NCBI GenBank assembly: GCA_029204225.1
Contig: CM055109.1
Location: 46,779,895 to 46,843,894 of the forward strand
Source: Diphasiastrum complanatum
Lineage: Eukaryota > Streptophyta > Lycopodiopsida > Lycopodiales > Lycopodiaceae
DNA length: 64,000 nt
Reading direction: 5' to 3'
A program made the translations under genes and the position numbers. Of this stretch, positions 1-13,290 are shown one piece after another (positions within the stretch are counted from its first letter, which is position 1; each line of letters starts with the position of its first letter). The notes under the pieces were generated by a model. It did not search any database. It was not told the DNA's origin and saw only the letters and a program-made list of their open reading frames with translations.

Positions 1-1318
1 GATGAAACTTTTGCTCCTGTTGCTAAGCTAGTTTCCATAAGGTTGATTATTTCTCTTGCAACTACTTTCAATTGGCCTCTATTTCAACTTGATGTGACAT
101 GCTTTTCTCAATGGATATTTGGAAGAGGAGATTTTCATGAGGCAACCCAAGGGCTTCATCAAAGAAGATCAAGAGGAGAAAGTGTGTTTGTTGCTAAGAA
201 GCCTTTATGGGCTTAAGCAAGCACCTAGAGCTTGGTACTCTAGGTTGAATACTTTCTTGAACTCTATTAAGTTTGTTGTAAGTGCTTATGATCCTTCTTT
301 GTACTTAAGATTTCATGATGGTAAAATCATCATTCTCATTTTGTATGTTGATGACATTATCCTTAGTGGAAATGATCTCGATGGTATACAAGAAGTGAAA
401 GTAGCATTGTTTAAGGAGTTTAAGATGGTGGATCTTGGTAATCTTCATTTCATATTAGGAATAGAAGTTTCAAGAGGCAAAGATTTGAGTTTTATTTGTC
501 AATCTAAATATGCTTCTTCTATCTTAGAAAAGTTTGAAATGAAAGATTGTAAAGGAGCAGAAACTCCTATGGAGCAAAATGTAAAAGTTTCCAATAGTGA
601 TGATGAAGCATCCTTTGAAGACCTCACACTATATAGGAGACTTGTAGGCTCCTTGATCTATCTTACTATAACTAGACTTGATCTAAGTTATAGTGTAGGC
701 AAACTAAGCCAATCTATGCAAAATCCATTGGTTTGTCATTGGAAAAATGCAAAAAGGGTGTTGAGGTACATCTCGGCCACCAAGAACTTTGGCATTTTAT
801 ATGATGGATCTAATCTTGCCTTAAGGGCATATTTGAATGCTGATTTTGCAGGTGATAAGGTGGATAGGAGGTCCACAAGTGCTTTTGTTACCTTCCTTAG
901 CAATGGCATAGTGTCTTGGCTTTCCAAAAAGCAAGATACTATTTCTCTATCTTCAACCGAATTGGAATACAACGCACTAACATCCACAACAAAGGAGATC
1001 CTATGGTTGAAGAGGCTTTTGGTGGAATTGCAAGTCATGGAGGCCGAGGAGCAGCCAACAATATTTTGTGAAAACCAATCAAGCCAAGCATTAGCAACCA
1101 ATCCCACATTCCATGCAAGGAGCAAGCACATAGAGATTGCTCACCATTTTGTGAGGGAAAAGGTTCAAGCCAAGGAGATCAAGCTACATCATGTGTCTTC
1201 TTCAGATTGCCTTGCTGATCTACTCACTAAAGCCTTGCCAAAGGCTTCATTTATCAAGTTAAGATCAGCCTTAGGTGGTGTAGATAGATGTACTATAGTT
1301 GTATCATGTAAAAACTGA
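1..1318 (+). pseudogene. Copia retrotransposon pol 3' part (RT and RNase H), frameshifted
   Basis: Reverse transcriptase and RNase H end of a Ty1/copia polyprotein, entering from outside the window. Positions 1-99 read DETFAPVAKLV...FQLDVT in frame 1. Around 98-100 about two bases are missing, and reading resumes one frame over as LEEEIFMRQPKGFI and stays open to the stop at 1316-1318. Motifs in order are YGLKQAPRAWY, the palm motif ILYVDDIILSG (about 341-373), LGIEVSRG, ETPMEQNVKV, then RNase H (NADFAGD, SSTELEY, CENQSSQALA, HARSKHIEI, LLTKALPK). The first Asp of the usual DADWAGD is Asn, and the Asp of CDNQS is Glu, so RNase H is probably damaged too. The 3' LTR follows 5 bp later. Family assignment is secure; activity is not expected. 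Confidence 0.93.
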
Positions 1319-1322
1319 GAAG

Positions 1323-1992
1323 TGTTAGAATTTAGCAATTTTCACATGGTTTTTGATGAATATTAGACATCTATGTTGATCCACACGTGTGAGGACCTGT
1401 CCACATGTGTGAAATGACACTTGTAATATTCAAATCCATTTTGATTAGCTTTCATTTGAGTCTAATATGACATCTCCTAGATTATAGAAGTTAGGTCCTA
1501 GATTGTAGGAATCTAGAAGGTCAACACAAACCACCAATGGATGATGTGGCAAACTTGATAGATCTTATCCAAAGTGGATATGGATAAGTACAATGAGCTG
1601 TCCCAAACGTGCTGGATGTAGCTTAGAGAGAGATTATGGTGATTTTGTACTTGATCCATGATGGATCTTTTTTTGAGCTAACGATGAGAAATCTTGGTTT
1701 GTGGAGCTATCATTGTGTTTTGACTCTCTTAAGAACTTTCTTTGTGGATGAATGCTTTGTAAATGATAAGTAAACTATTTCTCTGTTATTAGGCCGTATA
1801 GTAGCTATACTTCACACGTGTGAAGCCGTGGATCATCTTTTTTGATTGTTCTTGCTTAGAATCACAAAGATTGTCAAGTAGAAGCTAGATTTGGAAGCTA
1901 GTCTTGATATATAGATCAAGATCCCAAGCTACCAGTCACTCTTTATGATCATTTGTAGATCAATTTCAGTCCTTAAACTCTGAAATTTGACA
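1323..1992 (+). repeat. Copia 3' LTR (670 bp, TG...CA)
   Basis: Starts TGTTAGAATTT just after a short purine stretch that follows the pol stop codon, and is inferred to end at ...AAATTTGACA (1992). It contains CACACGTGTG palindromes at 1382-1391 and 1813-1822 and a CACATGTGTG about 19 bp downstream of the first. No second LTR is in the window to fix the right boundary, so the end is an inference from TG/CA termini. Confidence 0.6.
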
Positions 1993-2752
1993 ATAAGGAG
2001 ATTATATTCCTTTCAATTATGCTCATGAATATTCTTCCATCCTTAGCATAATAATATATGCGACCACAAATGATGCGAAAGAATATATGATCATAGATGT
2101 ATGACTACCACATCTCTCTCTGCTATTGTAGTTGTGTGTTGTATGATTGCATGGAAGATTCATTTTCAAGATTTCAGTGACATTATTCTACATATTTCCA
2201 GCATTTTAGAATACCTAAATACTAGTTTAAAATTAGAGTACTGCTTTTCCAATAAATTTAGAATTTTTTTCTCATCCTATGTGGCATTTCTTATAGGGTC
2301 TCTTTTTTAGTTTGACGATCTAATGTCTACACACAAAATCGAAAAATTTGACCCCTACAAGCAACACAACATCTATCCTCCACTCCACGTTTTGATCTTT
2401 GAACAGACCCAAAAAACCATTTTTTTCCAACTGAAACTTAGATCAAAATATTATATCTGATGATCCAATCACGAATCTACCCATAGATTTGAAATCCTTA
2501 TAGATTTTTCTACACCTAGTGCAAAAAGTCTTATCAAAATCTACAAAGAGATTAACTCAAAGAAATGGCGTCCTCTCTATTCTTGAACACTTTCACATGT
2601 GAGGAAGACATCAAAGACTCAAACAAAATGGCTGATCTCAAATTTCCAATGCTACCACTTGTTAGAAGCTTGTCCCTCCAAAACAAGTTTTTTCACCTCA
2701 AAACTTACTAATTTTGGACACACATCATGATCAAACACTCATCCTCTTGTAC
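1993..2752. other. AT-rich non-coding stretch
   Basis: No supported gene. The right part (about 2330-2750) resembles the leader of a minus-strand Copia element leading to the primer-binding complement at 2753. The short open frame at 2101-2310 has no recognisable domain. Confidence 0.5.
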
Positions 2753-3439
2753 TTGGCTCTAATATTGGCTCTAATAACGTGTTAAATAAAGTACAATTAG
2801 GACCATAAATGGATTCATTCGATCTACAAGAGTGATCGGCTGTATTAATATCAACAATTCTATCACCAAATGCAAGCTAGAATTGATCCTATCTTTATAT
2901 GTAAGCAAGCAATCTAAAGCAAAGTGTAAATGATCAAATAGATTTCACACTTGTAAACCACAACCTGATGTATGGATAGAAACCATAGACCAAAGTACTA
3001 ACACTAATCAAAGTATTGGATTAGCAAAATGCATGCAAATAGAGAGATAGACTAGCTTGATGCAAAATCCTCAAGATCTCTTCAAATTCTTCCTACAAAA
3101 TGAGTTCCAAATTGGAGTATATACAAAGGCCTAAGGCTTGGACTAATCTGACCTATTTTGCACATGTGGAACGATACATTCACTTGTCCTTTGGCTCCTC
3201 CTAAGGTCTCAGTCAAATCTATGGCCATCCAATCAAATTGCACCTCTTGACAAACTTCTAACTTGAGAAAATTGACTATTTGCCTTAATGGCACTTGGGA
3301 TTATGCACAAGCTAACCTATGCCTATGATTCACACATGGGAATAGGCTCCACACATGTGGGATGACATTACGTACATTAATTTGGCCTTAATAAAGCTAT
3401 ATTGTGCATATTTCCTAGGCTATTAGTGTTAAAATCACA
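2753..3439 (-). repeat. Lone Copia LTR with duplicated primer-binding site
   Basis: Read on the minus strand this is an LTR starting TGTGATTTTAACAC at 3439 and ending ...TTTAACA at 2780, next to a tRNA-Met primer-site relative. The primer complement TTGGCTCTAATA occurs twice in perfect tandem (2753-2764 and 2765-2776). The LTR carries two CACACATG-type palindromes near 3332-3362, followed by GATGACATT, like the LTRs of the neighbouring elements. No internal coding region is attached, so it is a remnant or solo LTR. Boundaries are inferred from TG/CA ends. Confidence 0.5.
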
Positions 3440-4467
3440 TAAAATTGCATGTAGAAAGGGTTAATGCTTGAACTTCTTGGTTAGTTAATTGGGTGATTGT
3501 CGGATGCTCGATTGTGGGAAGCTAGGTTATTGTATTGAGATTGTTAGAAAGTATGCTTGCATTTGGTGGTTGCTTGAATGTTGGAGGGCTTGTATCTTGC
3601 TTTGAGAGAGAGAAGGTGAGATGCTTGTGTCCCACCACCTTAATGCTTGTGTGAGGGAGAGGCTTTGATTCAAAGTGTAGATGGGTTTTAGATTGCATTG
3701 TGATGCATTTCGTGCTGTTGAATGGATGAGTAACATGGCATGCTTGAAATCGCTTGATATGCATTGTGGGAGTGAGTGAGTGAGCGGACTTAGCAAAGTC
3801 ACCGCCATCTCTACATGTGCCAATTGGTTGCCTGTGCCCTACCACTTGTATGAAGTAAAGTTAGGGTTGATAAGTGGTTTTAAAATTTGAATCTTAGGTT
3901 TACAGATGTAATAAGAGCCCAAACCCTAAGGTTTAGATTAGGGTTGAAGCACTATATATTTCCATGTGCTCCTCATTACATTCACTGGAATATATATATA
4001 TATATTAGTTGTGAGTGCCCATCGTTGATGGGCAATGGCAGCCGATCTAGGCGATGACCAATGATTTGGAGATTGAGTATCTCGTTGACGAGTGATGATT
4101 TTCTGATGATTTGAAAATTTAGTATGTCCTCGTTGACAGGTGGAAGATGTATGTGTACATGGCAAATTTCCATTTCAATTTGAATAAATAAAAAAATGTC
4201 TAGTTTTAGATATTCAACTTCTACTATTTCCCACAGTCGTTGCAAGGATGAGATTGGCAAATATGTTCCTTAATAGAACATGGATGCTAGACAGAGAAAA
4301 GAACTTTGGGTAAAACTTTCTATTCATGATTTATGGGTAAAACTTTGGTAATTCAAAATAAATAAGGAAGTCATGTAATAAATCTTAGTGTGGGTCTGTT
4401 CATCAATCATGTTTTTTTAGGTGGACTGACTGGAGAAGGGGGGAACATATGGGGTGGGCGGAGTGTG
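3440..4467. other. Non-coding stretch with a dispersed hairpin repeat
   Basis: No gene recognised. A TA run at about 3990-4006 is followed by the perfect hairpin TGCCCATC-GTT-GATGGGCA at 4016-4034, and a related copy occurs at 11375-11393. The segment at about 4327-4385 is nearly identical to about 11004-11060. These look like pieces of dispersed repeats. Confidence 0.45.
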
Positions 4468-4548
4468 GGTGTGCTCCCTAATGGTTAAGAGCAAGTTGTT
4501 TGGGCAAGAGGCCGATGGTTTAAGTGCTTAGGGGAGATGAGTGGGTGG
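4468..4548 (+). repeat. Possible tRNA-derived SINE fragment
   Basis: The segment CTAATGGTTAAGAGC resembles a tRNA A-box. About 35 bp later GATGGTTTAAGTGCT resembles a B-box (GGTTCAAGTCC with substitutions). No complete cloverleaf or tail can be drawn, so this is only a candidate remnant. Confidence 0.3.
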
Positions 4549-5896
<1,348 letters not shown>

Positions 5897-7292
5897 CTCC
5901 TCAAAAATCTAGCTTGGTAAATCTAACTTTACTCAGGAACAAAGATCAAACTTAACCAATTTGAAGTTCTGAAATCGACGTTGATATCCAACCTGGCGCC
6001 ATGCCAGATCGGGGGTCCCAACGTGGGTGACTTCCCTCCAAGCAAGCTGCTCGACTTACATCAAACTTAACCAACTTGAAGCTTTGTTACAAACGAGTAA
6101 CATCCATTCCAAGCAAGTCTTCTCACTTACATCAGATTCAACCAACTCAAAGCTTCGTCACGAGTGTTGGAAGCCAACATGGCGCCACGCCAGACTAGAC
6201 AACCATAAACTTAGTAACTTTCACCCTAGCAAGCCATCCAATTTAGCCAACATATTAGAGCCCGTTCCCCAAGAGCTTTGATGAACTTGAGAGCTTTGCA
6301 CCATCCTAGCACCTCCAAAATTGATCCCTTCCAAATTTCATGTAGATGCTTGACGTTGAGGCTTGCTCCTTCTTCATGTGCATGCTCCTTCATGAGAAAA
6401 TAAAGATTTCTTCTTGATTTATTAGGATCAAAAAGATCTAACATCATGTTACCACGATCTAGAGATTTAGACTCATCCAACTTGGCAAGACTATGCATGC
6501 TATAATAACAAAGTAATTGCATCATATCTTCATGCTTGTTTACCATGCTAATCTCAGATCCAATGAGGCTGAATACTTCATTATGGAGATAAGTGTCTTT
6601 AGAAGATGATTCATTTACTCTCATAAAGAGTTTACAATTTGCCTCAATACAAATTTTCAAACTATGAGTGAACAAATCACTTTTGCTCTTACATGATTCT
6701 AGAGCTTACATTTGATGAAATAACCATTTGCTTTCTAGTTGATTTAAAATCAATTTCAACCTTTTAATCACATCATCTACGTTCTGAAGAAAGACTTCAT
6801 ACTCAACTAGTATGACTTTACTCCAATTTTGAGATGCAATGATCTCACTAAAGCAAATTGATTTATCAAATGACATAAGAGAAGTAAGTATGAGATGTAT
6901 ACCACATGAGATATGCTCCTCTTTCCGTTGAAGTGTGAGCCACATGGACTCAGTTATATTTCTTGAGTTTCTTTTTGGAATCACAATTTGAGAAGGTCTC
7001 TCCTTCTCGATCCTTGGCATACTTGAACTTTGAGATGACTCTTTAAGATCCTCTTCATGGTGCTCTTTTTTTATGGAAATCCGAGACCTCCATGTCTCAT
7101 GATGATCACAACAAGTATGACCATACAATATGCACTTCCTATGATTATCAAGATTACTTGTGCTAGAAACATAAGTCCAAAAATCACCACAACTTGGCAT
7201 GATTTTTCCAATATTGAAATCAAAAGGTATTTCCATCTCAATAAGGCTAACTACTTGCTTATGGATATAAGTGTCCACTTTGGATGCTTCAC
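5897..7292 (-). pseudogene. Interior of the non-autonomous element: repeated coding-like modules
   Basis: Minus-strand open segments (6675-6226 and 7278-6706) show no enzyme motif. They share repeated phrases with each other and with the gag-like segment above: DTYLHNEVFSLIGSEI (about 6600) against DTYIHKQVVSLIEMEI (about 7275), and ASQNWSKVILVEYE against VSQRWIKAILVECD. The matching DNA blocks lie about 680-690 bp apart, so the interior has grown by tandem duplication and then decayed. Function unknown. Confidence 0.55.
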
Positions 7293-8044
7293 TTATCTCA
7301 TAAGAAGTTTACAACTTGCCTTTAAGATTGAATACTTACAATTTTCATCTTTATGAATGAACACATCATTCATGATCTTATTGAAACCAAAAGAGCTTAC
7401 ATTATCAAGATATTTCCATTTCCTTGACTTCATAACTAGTGTAAGCTTACAAGGAATACATATTTTGCTATCTTTCAAGGCATCACACTCAACTAGTATT
7501 GCCTTAATCCACCTTTGAGATACAAAAATCTCTTCAAAGCAAAATGGTTCTTCATAAGTTGACATGAGAGCATAAATGAAACTATTTTCATTTTGTGATT
7601 GCTCCTTATTCTTGAATGATTTCTCTTGGATAATAACAATAAATTTGAACTTGTCTAAAGCTCCAAGCAAAATACTTTCCAAGGACATAAAATAAGTCCA
7701 AGTTACTTTCATGAAAGTGACATCTATCTTTGCATCTTGAACCAAACAATGCACTTCCAAATGAAAAATTTCAAAAGATTTGACATGTGTTGTGATGGAC
7801 TCTTGAAGACAAATCTTGCAAGTCCTTGTGAGACTCCAAGCCTCATTCACCTTTCCACAAAGGAACACCTTTCCTTGGACTTGTCCTTCTTGTATTTGCA
7901 TTTTGAACTTGAAGCTCCATCCTTCAACTCGGCCCCCTTGCTTTGGTTCTCCTTGTATGGATTGGTCTTCTTTTTGTAGCATCTTGAGAAAATATATCCT
8001 CCCTTGCCACAAAGGTCGCACTTAGGATCCTTTCTTTCCTTCAA
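7293..8044 (-). pseudogene. gag-like segment with a degenerate zinc knuckle
   Basis: Two overlapping minus-strand frames. The upstream one (8044-7847) contains CDLCGKGGYIFSRC, the spacing of a retroviral-type CX2CX4HX4C knuckle but with Tyr in place of His. Lysine-rich sequence follows, as in Copia Gag C-termini. A frame change leads into an open segment down to 7293 with no enzyme motif. The metal site is predicted to be non-functional. Confidence 0.55.
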
Positions 8045-9718
8045 TAGGATGCCACCTATTGATACTATGTGAACAAAAACCTATGATATGATTCTACAAA
8101 TGTAATTCGTGACTCTCAAGAGACTAGATTTGAACATCTTCAACAATCTAGAAGGATCTACAAAAGATCTAGCTCACAAACCTGAGAATCAATCTTCACA
8201 CTAATGACTAGTCACTTGGAAACTTTGCTTTGATCACTACGACAAAAGCACACAATCTTTAAATCAAATCACAAAAGAAATTAGATCCAATCTCCTATTG
8301 GACTCATCAAATACCAATGTCTCTTTCTTTTGAAAATTGAAATGGATATGAAAAGATTTGACACCTAGAATTTCCTTTTCACTTGACTAGTTCTCTCAAC
8401 ACTTGAGATTCTTGAACAAAAGATGGGTTTTGTTTCAAACACATGAAAATCAAACTTAATCACTTCTTTTGGACTCACTCTTGACCCAAATAATCTCACT
8501 CTTGAGATTAAGAATGAATTTGATTTGATTTGAAAACAAACTATACCACCAATTTTTCACAAAGCTTAAAAATTTAGACAATTAGAGATTCACAAAGATC
8601 TCTCCCATGCATGAATACTCAAATATGGACTCCTCCTCATTCTAGACATCCAATGGGATCCCAAATTGACCCTCACACTCTCACAAAGAAAGTTGAATAG
8701 AACTAGTTTGAGTTTCATACATACTATGTCAATTTTTGCTCAACAAATTAAATTCAATCACTCCTATTGGAATACACCAATTACTCTACCTTTTAAGACT
8801 TGGAATGAAATTCAAAATCAGAAGTTGTGATTTTCTCACTAAGATATTGTACTTCAAAGAGCTAATGCCACTTAGAAAGATTTGATCACTTAAGAGAAGA
8901 CAAAATTTCCACACAAAATGAGCTTCTAGATCTTGCCCTCTACAAAGGAAGGAACTCTTAGAAAATTGGATCTCTCTCTACACATTTGCCATAGACACCT
9001 TAATGACTCTTTTCAAACCTTACAATCCCTCAAACAAATTGAGTAGGGTTGAACAATGTGACTTGGATCTCAATCTCTTTTCTAGAACTCTCAATTGAAG
9101 CCAATCTATGTCAAATTCTACAAAAGATTTGCATAGATGCTCTATATGCACTAGAAACTCTCAAAGGTTTCACTTGGAGGACAGATCCAAAGATGTTTTC
9201 TAGCAAATTGATGCTTCTAAACTTGACCCTATCACTCTTGAGCAAATCTAGAGTGATGGTACAATGGATTTCAACCTCTCACCTTGCATATCACTCCTTA
9301 ATCTATGATTTTTGGCAAAATCTCTCTCAACTTCAACATGCACTCAAAAAATCAGAGAAAATCATTTAATGCTCCTAATTCAAACTTCAATTTAATTTTT
9401 TGGCTGATCTAATCCAAGAACTAATCAAGGGATTAGATTCTCTATAGAAATGCTTGATTTTGCACTAAAAATCTCTCAAATTGGGTGTGTGAGTCAAATT
9501 GTACAGATTTTTGAATTTTCTCAGCCAAAATCGGAGTTGTATGGCCTCACATGTGTGACAAGGGTTCCTACACCCCACAACAAGTTCTGGACCAAAAATT
9601 TTGAGGATAGCTATCAAATCCAACTCGCTACATAAAATTTGACTATTTTTTGAAAAACTGCTAATTTTGGCTTCGATTTGGATCAACCCTATCAATTTCA
9701 ATAAAACCTCTTGTACTT
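8045..9718 (-). other. Leader region of the non-autonomous element
   Basis: About 1.7 kb between the primer site and the gag-like segment on the minus strand. It is AT-rich with stops in all frames, apart from short open stretches without recognisable domains. Long leaders are usual in large non-autonomous LTR elements. Confidence 0.6.
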
Positions 9719-9731
9719 GGCTCTGATACCA
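9719..9731 (-). promoter_or_regulatory. Primer-binding site (initiator tRNA-Met)
   Basis: The minus strand reads TGGTATCAGAGCC directly after the LTR end ...TTTTACACA. This is the standard plant Copia primer site. Confidence 0.9.
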
Positions 9732-10563
9732 TGTGTAAAAAGTAAAAAAAGGACCAAGAGTGGATTCTAGTCTGATTCTCAAGAGGGATTGGTTGTTAGA
9801 TTACTTGATCTATCAATCTACTTGAGATTAAGATCAATCTAGATCAATTCTAGATACAAAATCCTAACAAAAACAATCATTAATTGAAGGTAGGTGTATT
9901 TTTTGGTTTCACACGTGTGAAACACTGTCTGAGTACGGACTCCAACATGAAAATCAAGTACACATTGATATCACCTCAAAACAATCAAAACAAATGTAGA
10001 CAAATAGAAAGAATCACTCAAAATTGCTTCCAAAACCAAGATTGGTGTCTCACGTTGATTATGGCCAAATGTGGCTCTATATATACAATAAGTGGGAGCT
10101 CGTGGTACTGATCATCCCTCTGATCCCACATGTGTAAAGGTGCTTTGTCATATGATGATTCATCATGCAAAACTGACACTTGGACAAAACCTTCTATTTT
10201 GAGCACTTTTGGTCCATTTTCCTTCTATATGGAGATCTACTTGAAAATTTTCTAGAAGTCAAAATTTGCCTACTTCAGCTTATTCCACACGTGTGAGCTG
10301 TCCTCTACACATGGGATATGACACCTAACCAAAGGATGCGGCTCATGCAATCAATAGATTGATGTCATGTTTCATATGTCTAGAAAACTAGTTTTTGGCC
10401 ATTTTAGCCACTAGAACTTGAATTAAATCATATGTACAACATATATGATTATGGTACATGACATGTACACTAGTTTCACACGTGGGAACAGGCTCCACAC
10501 ATGTGTGTTTATCTATATACAAGATTTTTGGCCTCTACCAAGCTTATTTTTGCAATTTTCACA
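9732..10563 (-). repeat. 5' LTR of the non-autonomous element
   Basis: 832 bp, the partner of 5064-5896. CACACGTGTG lies at 9910-9919 and 10286-10295, with CACACGTGGG and CACACATGTG near 10477-10505. It would hold the element's promoter, transcribing leftwards. Confidence 0.9.
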
Positions 10564-10570
10564 GAAAAAA

Positions 10571-11423
10571 GGACTCTAAAGACTCTATACTTCATACAAT
10601 ATACCTCATCCACAAAAAGTTTTTTATATGGAGATGTGTGTTTGTGTGTGCGTGTGCACACACACACATGCATTCGATGTGTTGGGGGAAGCTCTCTCAC
10701 ACACACAACAAACACGCGCGCACATACACACATGCACGTGTGTTCCAAATCCCCCCCTCCCCCCCCTATTTTTCTCTTCTTATTCTCTTTTGCTCCCGTC
10801 ACCTCATGCCCCTCCTTTTTCTTTGATTGTGCATTTTTTGGCCCATGGATAAAAGCTTGTAGGTAACGATTTAGGAGTTAAAGCTAGTGAGTTTGGGTTC
10901 TTGGTTAAACATTCTTGAAAATGGCGAGCCAAGATAGGGATTTAAAGGATTAAAAAAAAAAAAGTAGTTTAAGGTAGTCAAGAAAATTCTTTTGTTTATT
11001 ATTTATGGGTAAAACTTTGGTAATTCAAAATAAATAAGAAAGTCATGTAATAAAGATTATTAGCTAAAGTTTAAAGCACATTGAAGTGTGTGAAGAAACT
11101 AAAACCTTAACTTCAAACTTCAAATATTTGAATTTAGAGAAAGATATTTGAATTTAGTGAGTGGGAGGGATGGGGTGGGGAATCTTTTTGGGGCCCACCC
11201 CTCAATGCACACAATGTGCAAATGTATGAGAATATGCACTTTCCCCATACATGCATCCCCCTCCCCATCATTTTTAGTTAAAGAAAGTGTGTATGCATGG
11301 GTGAGGAGAGGATGATGCATGGGTGCACCCATACACATGCGCACAAATAGTTTAATATATATACTAGTAAAGAATGCCCGTCGTTGATGGGCAATGGCGG
11401 ACGTGCGTGCATGCCCTAATGGC

Positions 11424-11457
<34 letters not shown>

Positions 11458-11762
11458 CTGGTGTGTTGTGTGTGTGCCATGTGTGTGTTTATGGAGGGTG
11501 CGTGTTTGCGTGTATGCGTGTGTTTACGGAGTGTGTGCGTGGGTTTAGGGAGTGTGTGTGGGTTGTGCATTAGGATTAGGTTGTAGCTTTAGGCTTTAGG
11601 CTTAGACTGTGTGTGTGTGTGGGTTTGCGTGTGTTTGTGGGTGTGCGCACTGTGTTGTATGTATGTATATTTGTGTGCATGTGCGTGTGTGTATGCGACC
11701 GGTGATCTGGGTGACCGCCGATGATTTGGATGGTGGTTGATGGTTTAGGAGGAAGTTCTGAA
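10571..11762. other. CA/TG-rich low-complexity DNA, no gene
   Basis: Alternating purine-pyrimidine runs at about 10636-10740 (including a GTGTGC...GCACAC inverted repeat) and TG-rich DNA at about 11424-11690. It contains the near-copy of 4327-4385 at about 11004-11060 and the hairpin TGCCCGTC-GTT-GATGGGCA at 11375-11393. No supported coding sequence. Confidence 0.65.
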
Positions 11763-13290
11763 CACCTCTCGTCCGAAGTTTTGACCATTTCTCACTGAAT
11801 CCGACCAATTTTTTGGCTCAACGGGCCTAGACTCTCAAGATTGCATTTAGGGTCTCTAGTTCGGACGCACGTTTCACTGCGAGTACTAAACTTTTTGGAG
11901 CTCGGTTTAGTCATGTGGGTTTCGACGTGCAGCACAAGACGGAACAAATGGTTTGAAAAACGGACTCCATTCGGTGACACTGGACCAATTCTCGAGAATG
12001 TTGGAAAGTAGTCCATTTAGTGGCATTCCCTCCGACAAAAAGGACGTTTTTGGACAAACGACATTAAAATTGAGCTGTAAATGGTCTAGTGGGTTCGTGT
12101 CGAGCCCACGAACCTATGGACACCTCGCGTCCAAAGTTCGTTTTTTACTGAATCTGACCAATTCATGGCTCGACGGGCCTGTTTCCGGTTTGGACGCACG
12201 TTGCGCTGTGAGTATTGAACCGTTTGGAGCCCGGTTTAGTCTTGTGGGTTCGTCTCGGTGTGCAGTACAAGATGGATTAGACAGACTGAAAAATGGACTC
12301 CATTCGACAACACTGGACCAGTTCTTGGGGATGTTGGAAAGTAGTCCATTTAGTGGCATTCCCCCCAACAGAAAGGGTGTTTTTGGACAAACGACATCGG
12401 AATTGAGCTGCAAATGGTCTTGTGGGTTTGTATCGAGCCTATGAACATGTGGACACCTTTTGTATAAAGTTCTAACTGTCTTTTATTGAATCCGACCAAT
12501 TACTGGCTCGACGGGCCTACATTCTCAGGACTATGTTTAGGGTTTCTGGTTCGGATGCACATTTTGTTGTGAGTACTGAACCGTTCGGAGCTTGATTTAA
12601 ACCCATGGATTCATCTTGGTGTGTAGGACAAGACGGAACATACCGTCTAAAAAACGGACTCCGTTCGACGACACTGGACCGGTTCTCAGGGATGCTGAAA
12701 AGTAGTCCATTTAGTGGCATTCCCCTTGGCAGAAAGGGCGTTTCCGGACAAACGGCGTCAAAATTGAGCTGCAAATGGTTCTATGGGTTTGTGTCGAGCC
12801 CACAAACCTATGGACACCTCTCGTCCGAGGTTCTGACTGTTTTTGACTAAATCCGACCAATTTCTGGCTCGACGGGCCTAGAATCCTAGAACTATGTTCA
12901 GGATTTCTGGTTCAAGGATGCACGTTTCGCTGTGATCACTGAACCGTTTGGAGTCCAGTTTAGTGTTGTAGGTTCGTATCGATGTGCAACATAGGATGGA
13001 ACAGACGGTCTAAAAAACAAACTTCATTCAGCAACACTAAACCGGTTCTCGGGGATGCTGAAAAGTAGTTCATTTAGTGGGATTCCCCCTGGTAGAGAGG
13101 GTGTTTATGGACAAACGACGTCGGAATTGAGCTGTAACTGGTCCTGTGGATTTGTGTTGAGCCCACAAAGCTGTGGACACCTCTTGTCCGAGGTTCTGAT
13201 TGTTTTCTACTGAATCCGACCAATTCTTGGCTCGACGGGCCTATAATCCTAGAACTATGTTTAGGGTTTCTGGTTCAAACACCAAATTTT
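11763..13290. repeat. Satellite-like tandem array, about 4.3 copies of 333-363 bp
   Basis: Unit starts, judged from CACCTCTCGTCCGA-like sequence, are 11763, 12121, 12454, 12815 and 13178, giving spacings of 358, 333, 361 and 363 bp. Each unit contains AATCCGACCAATT, GGCTCGACGGGCCTA, GTCCATTTAGTGGCATTCCC and TTGAGCTG..AATGGT blocks. The fifth unit stops near 13290. Units have diverged but remain alignable by eye. An open frame at 11953-12444 crosses two units; the unit lengths do not keep one frame throughout, so it is probably not a gene. Confidence 0.9.

Noticed and set aside
11540-11610. Interstitial telomere repeat (TTTAGGG-like)
   Set aside because: Only isolated TTTAGG and TTAGG words in GT-rich DNA, without a regular seven-base period.
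11953-12444. 163-codon ORF in the satellite
   Set aside because: It spans two repeat units whose lengths do not keep one frame throughout the array. No domain.
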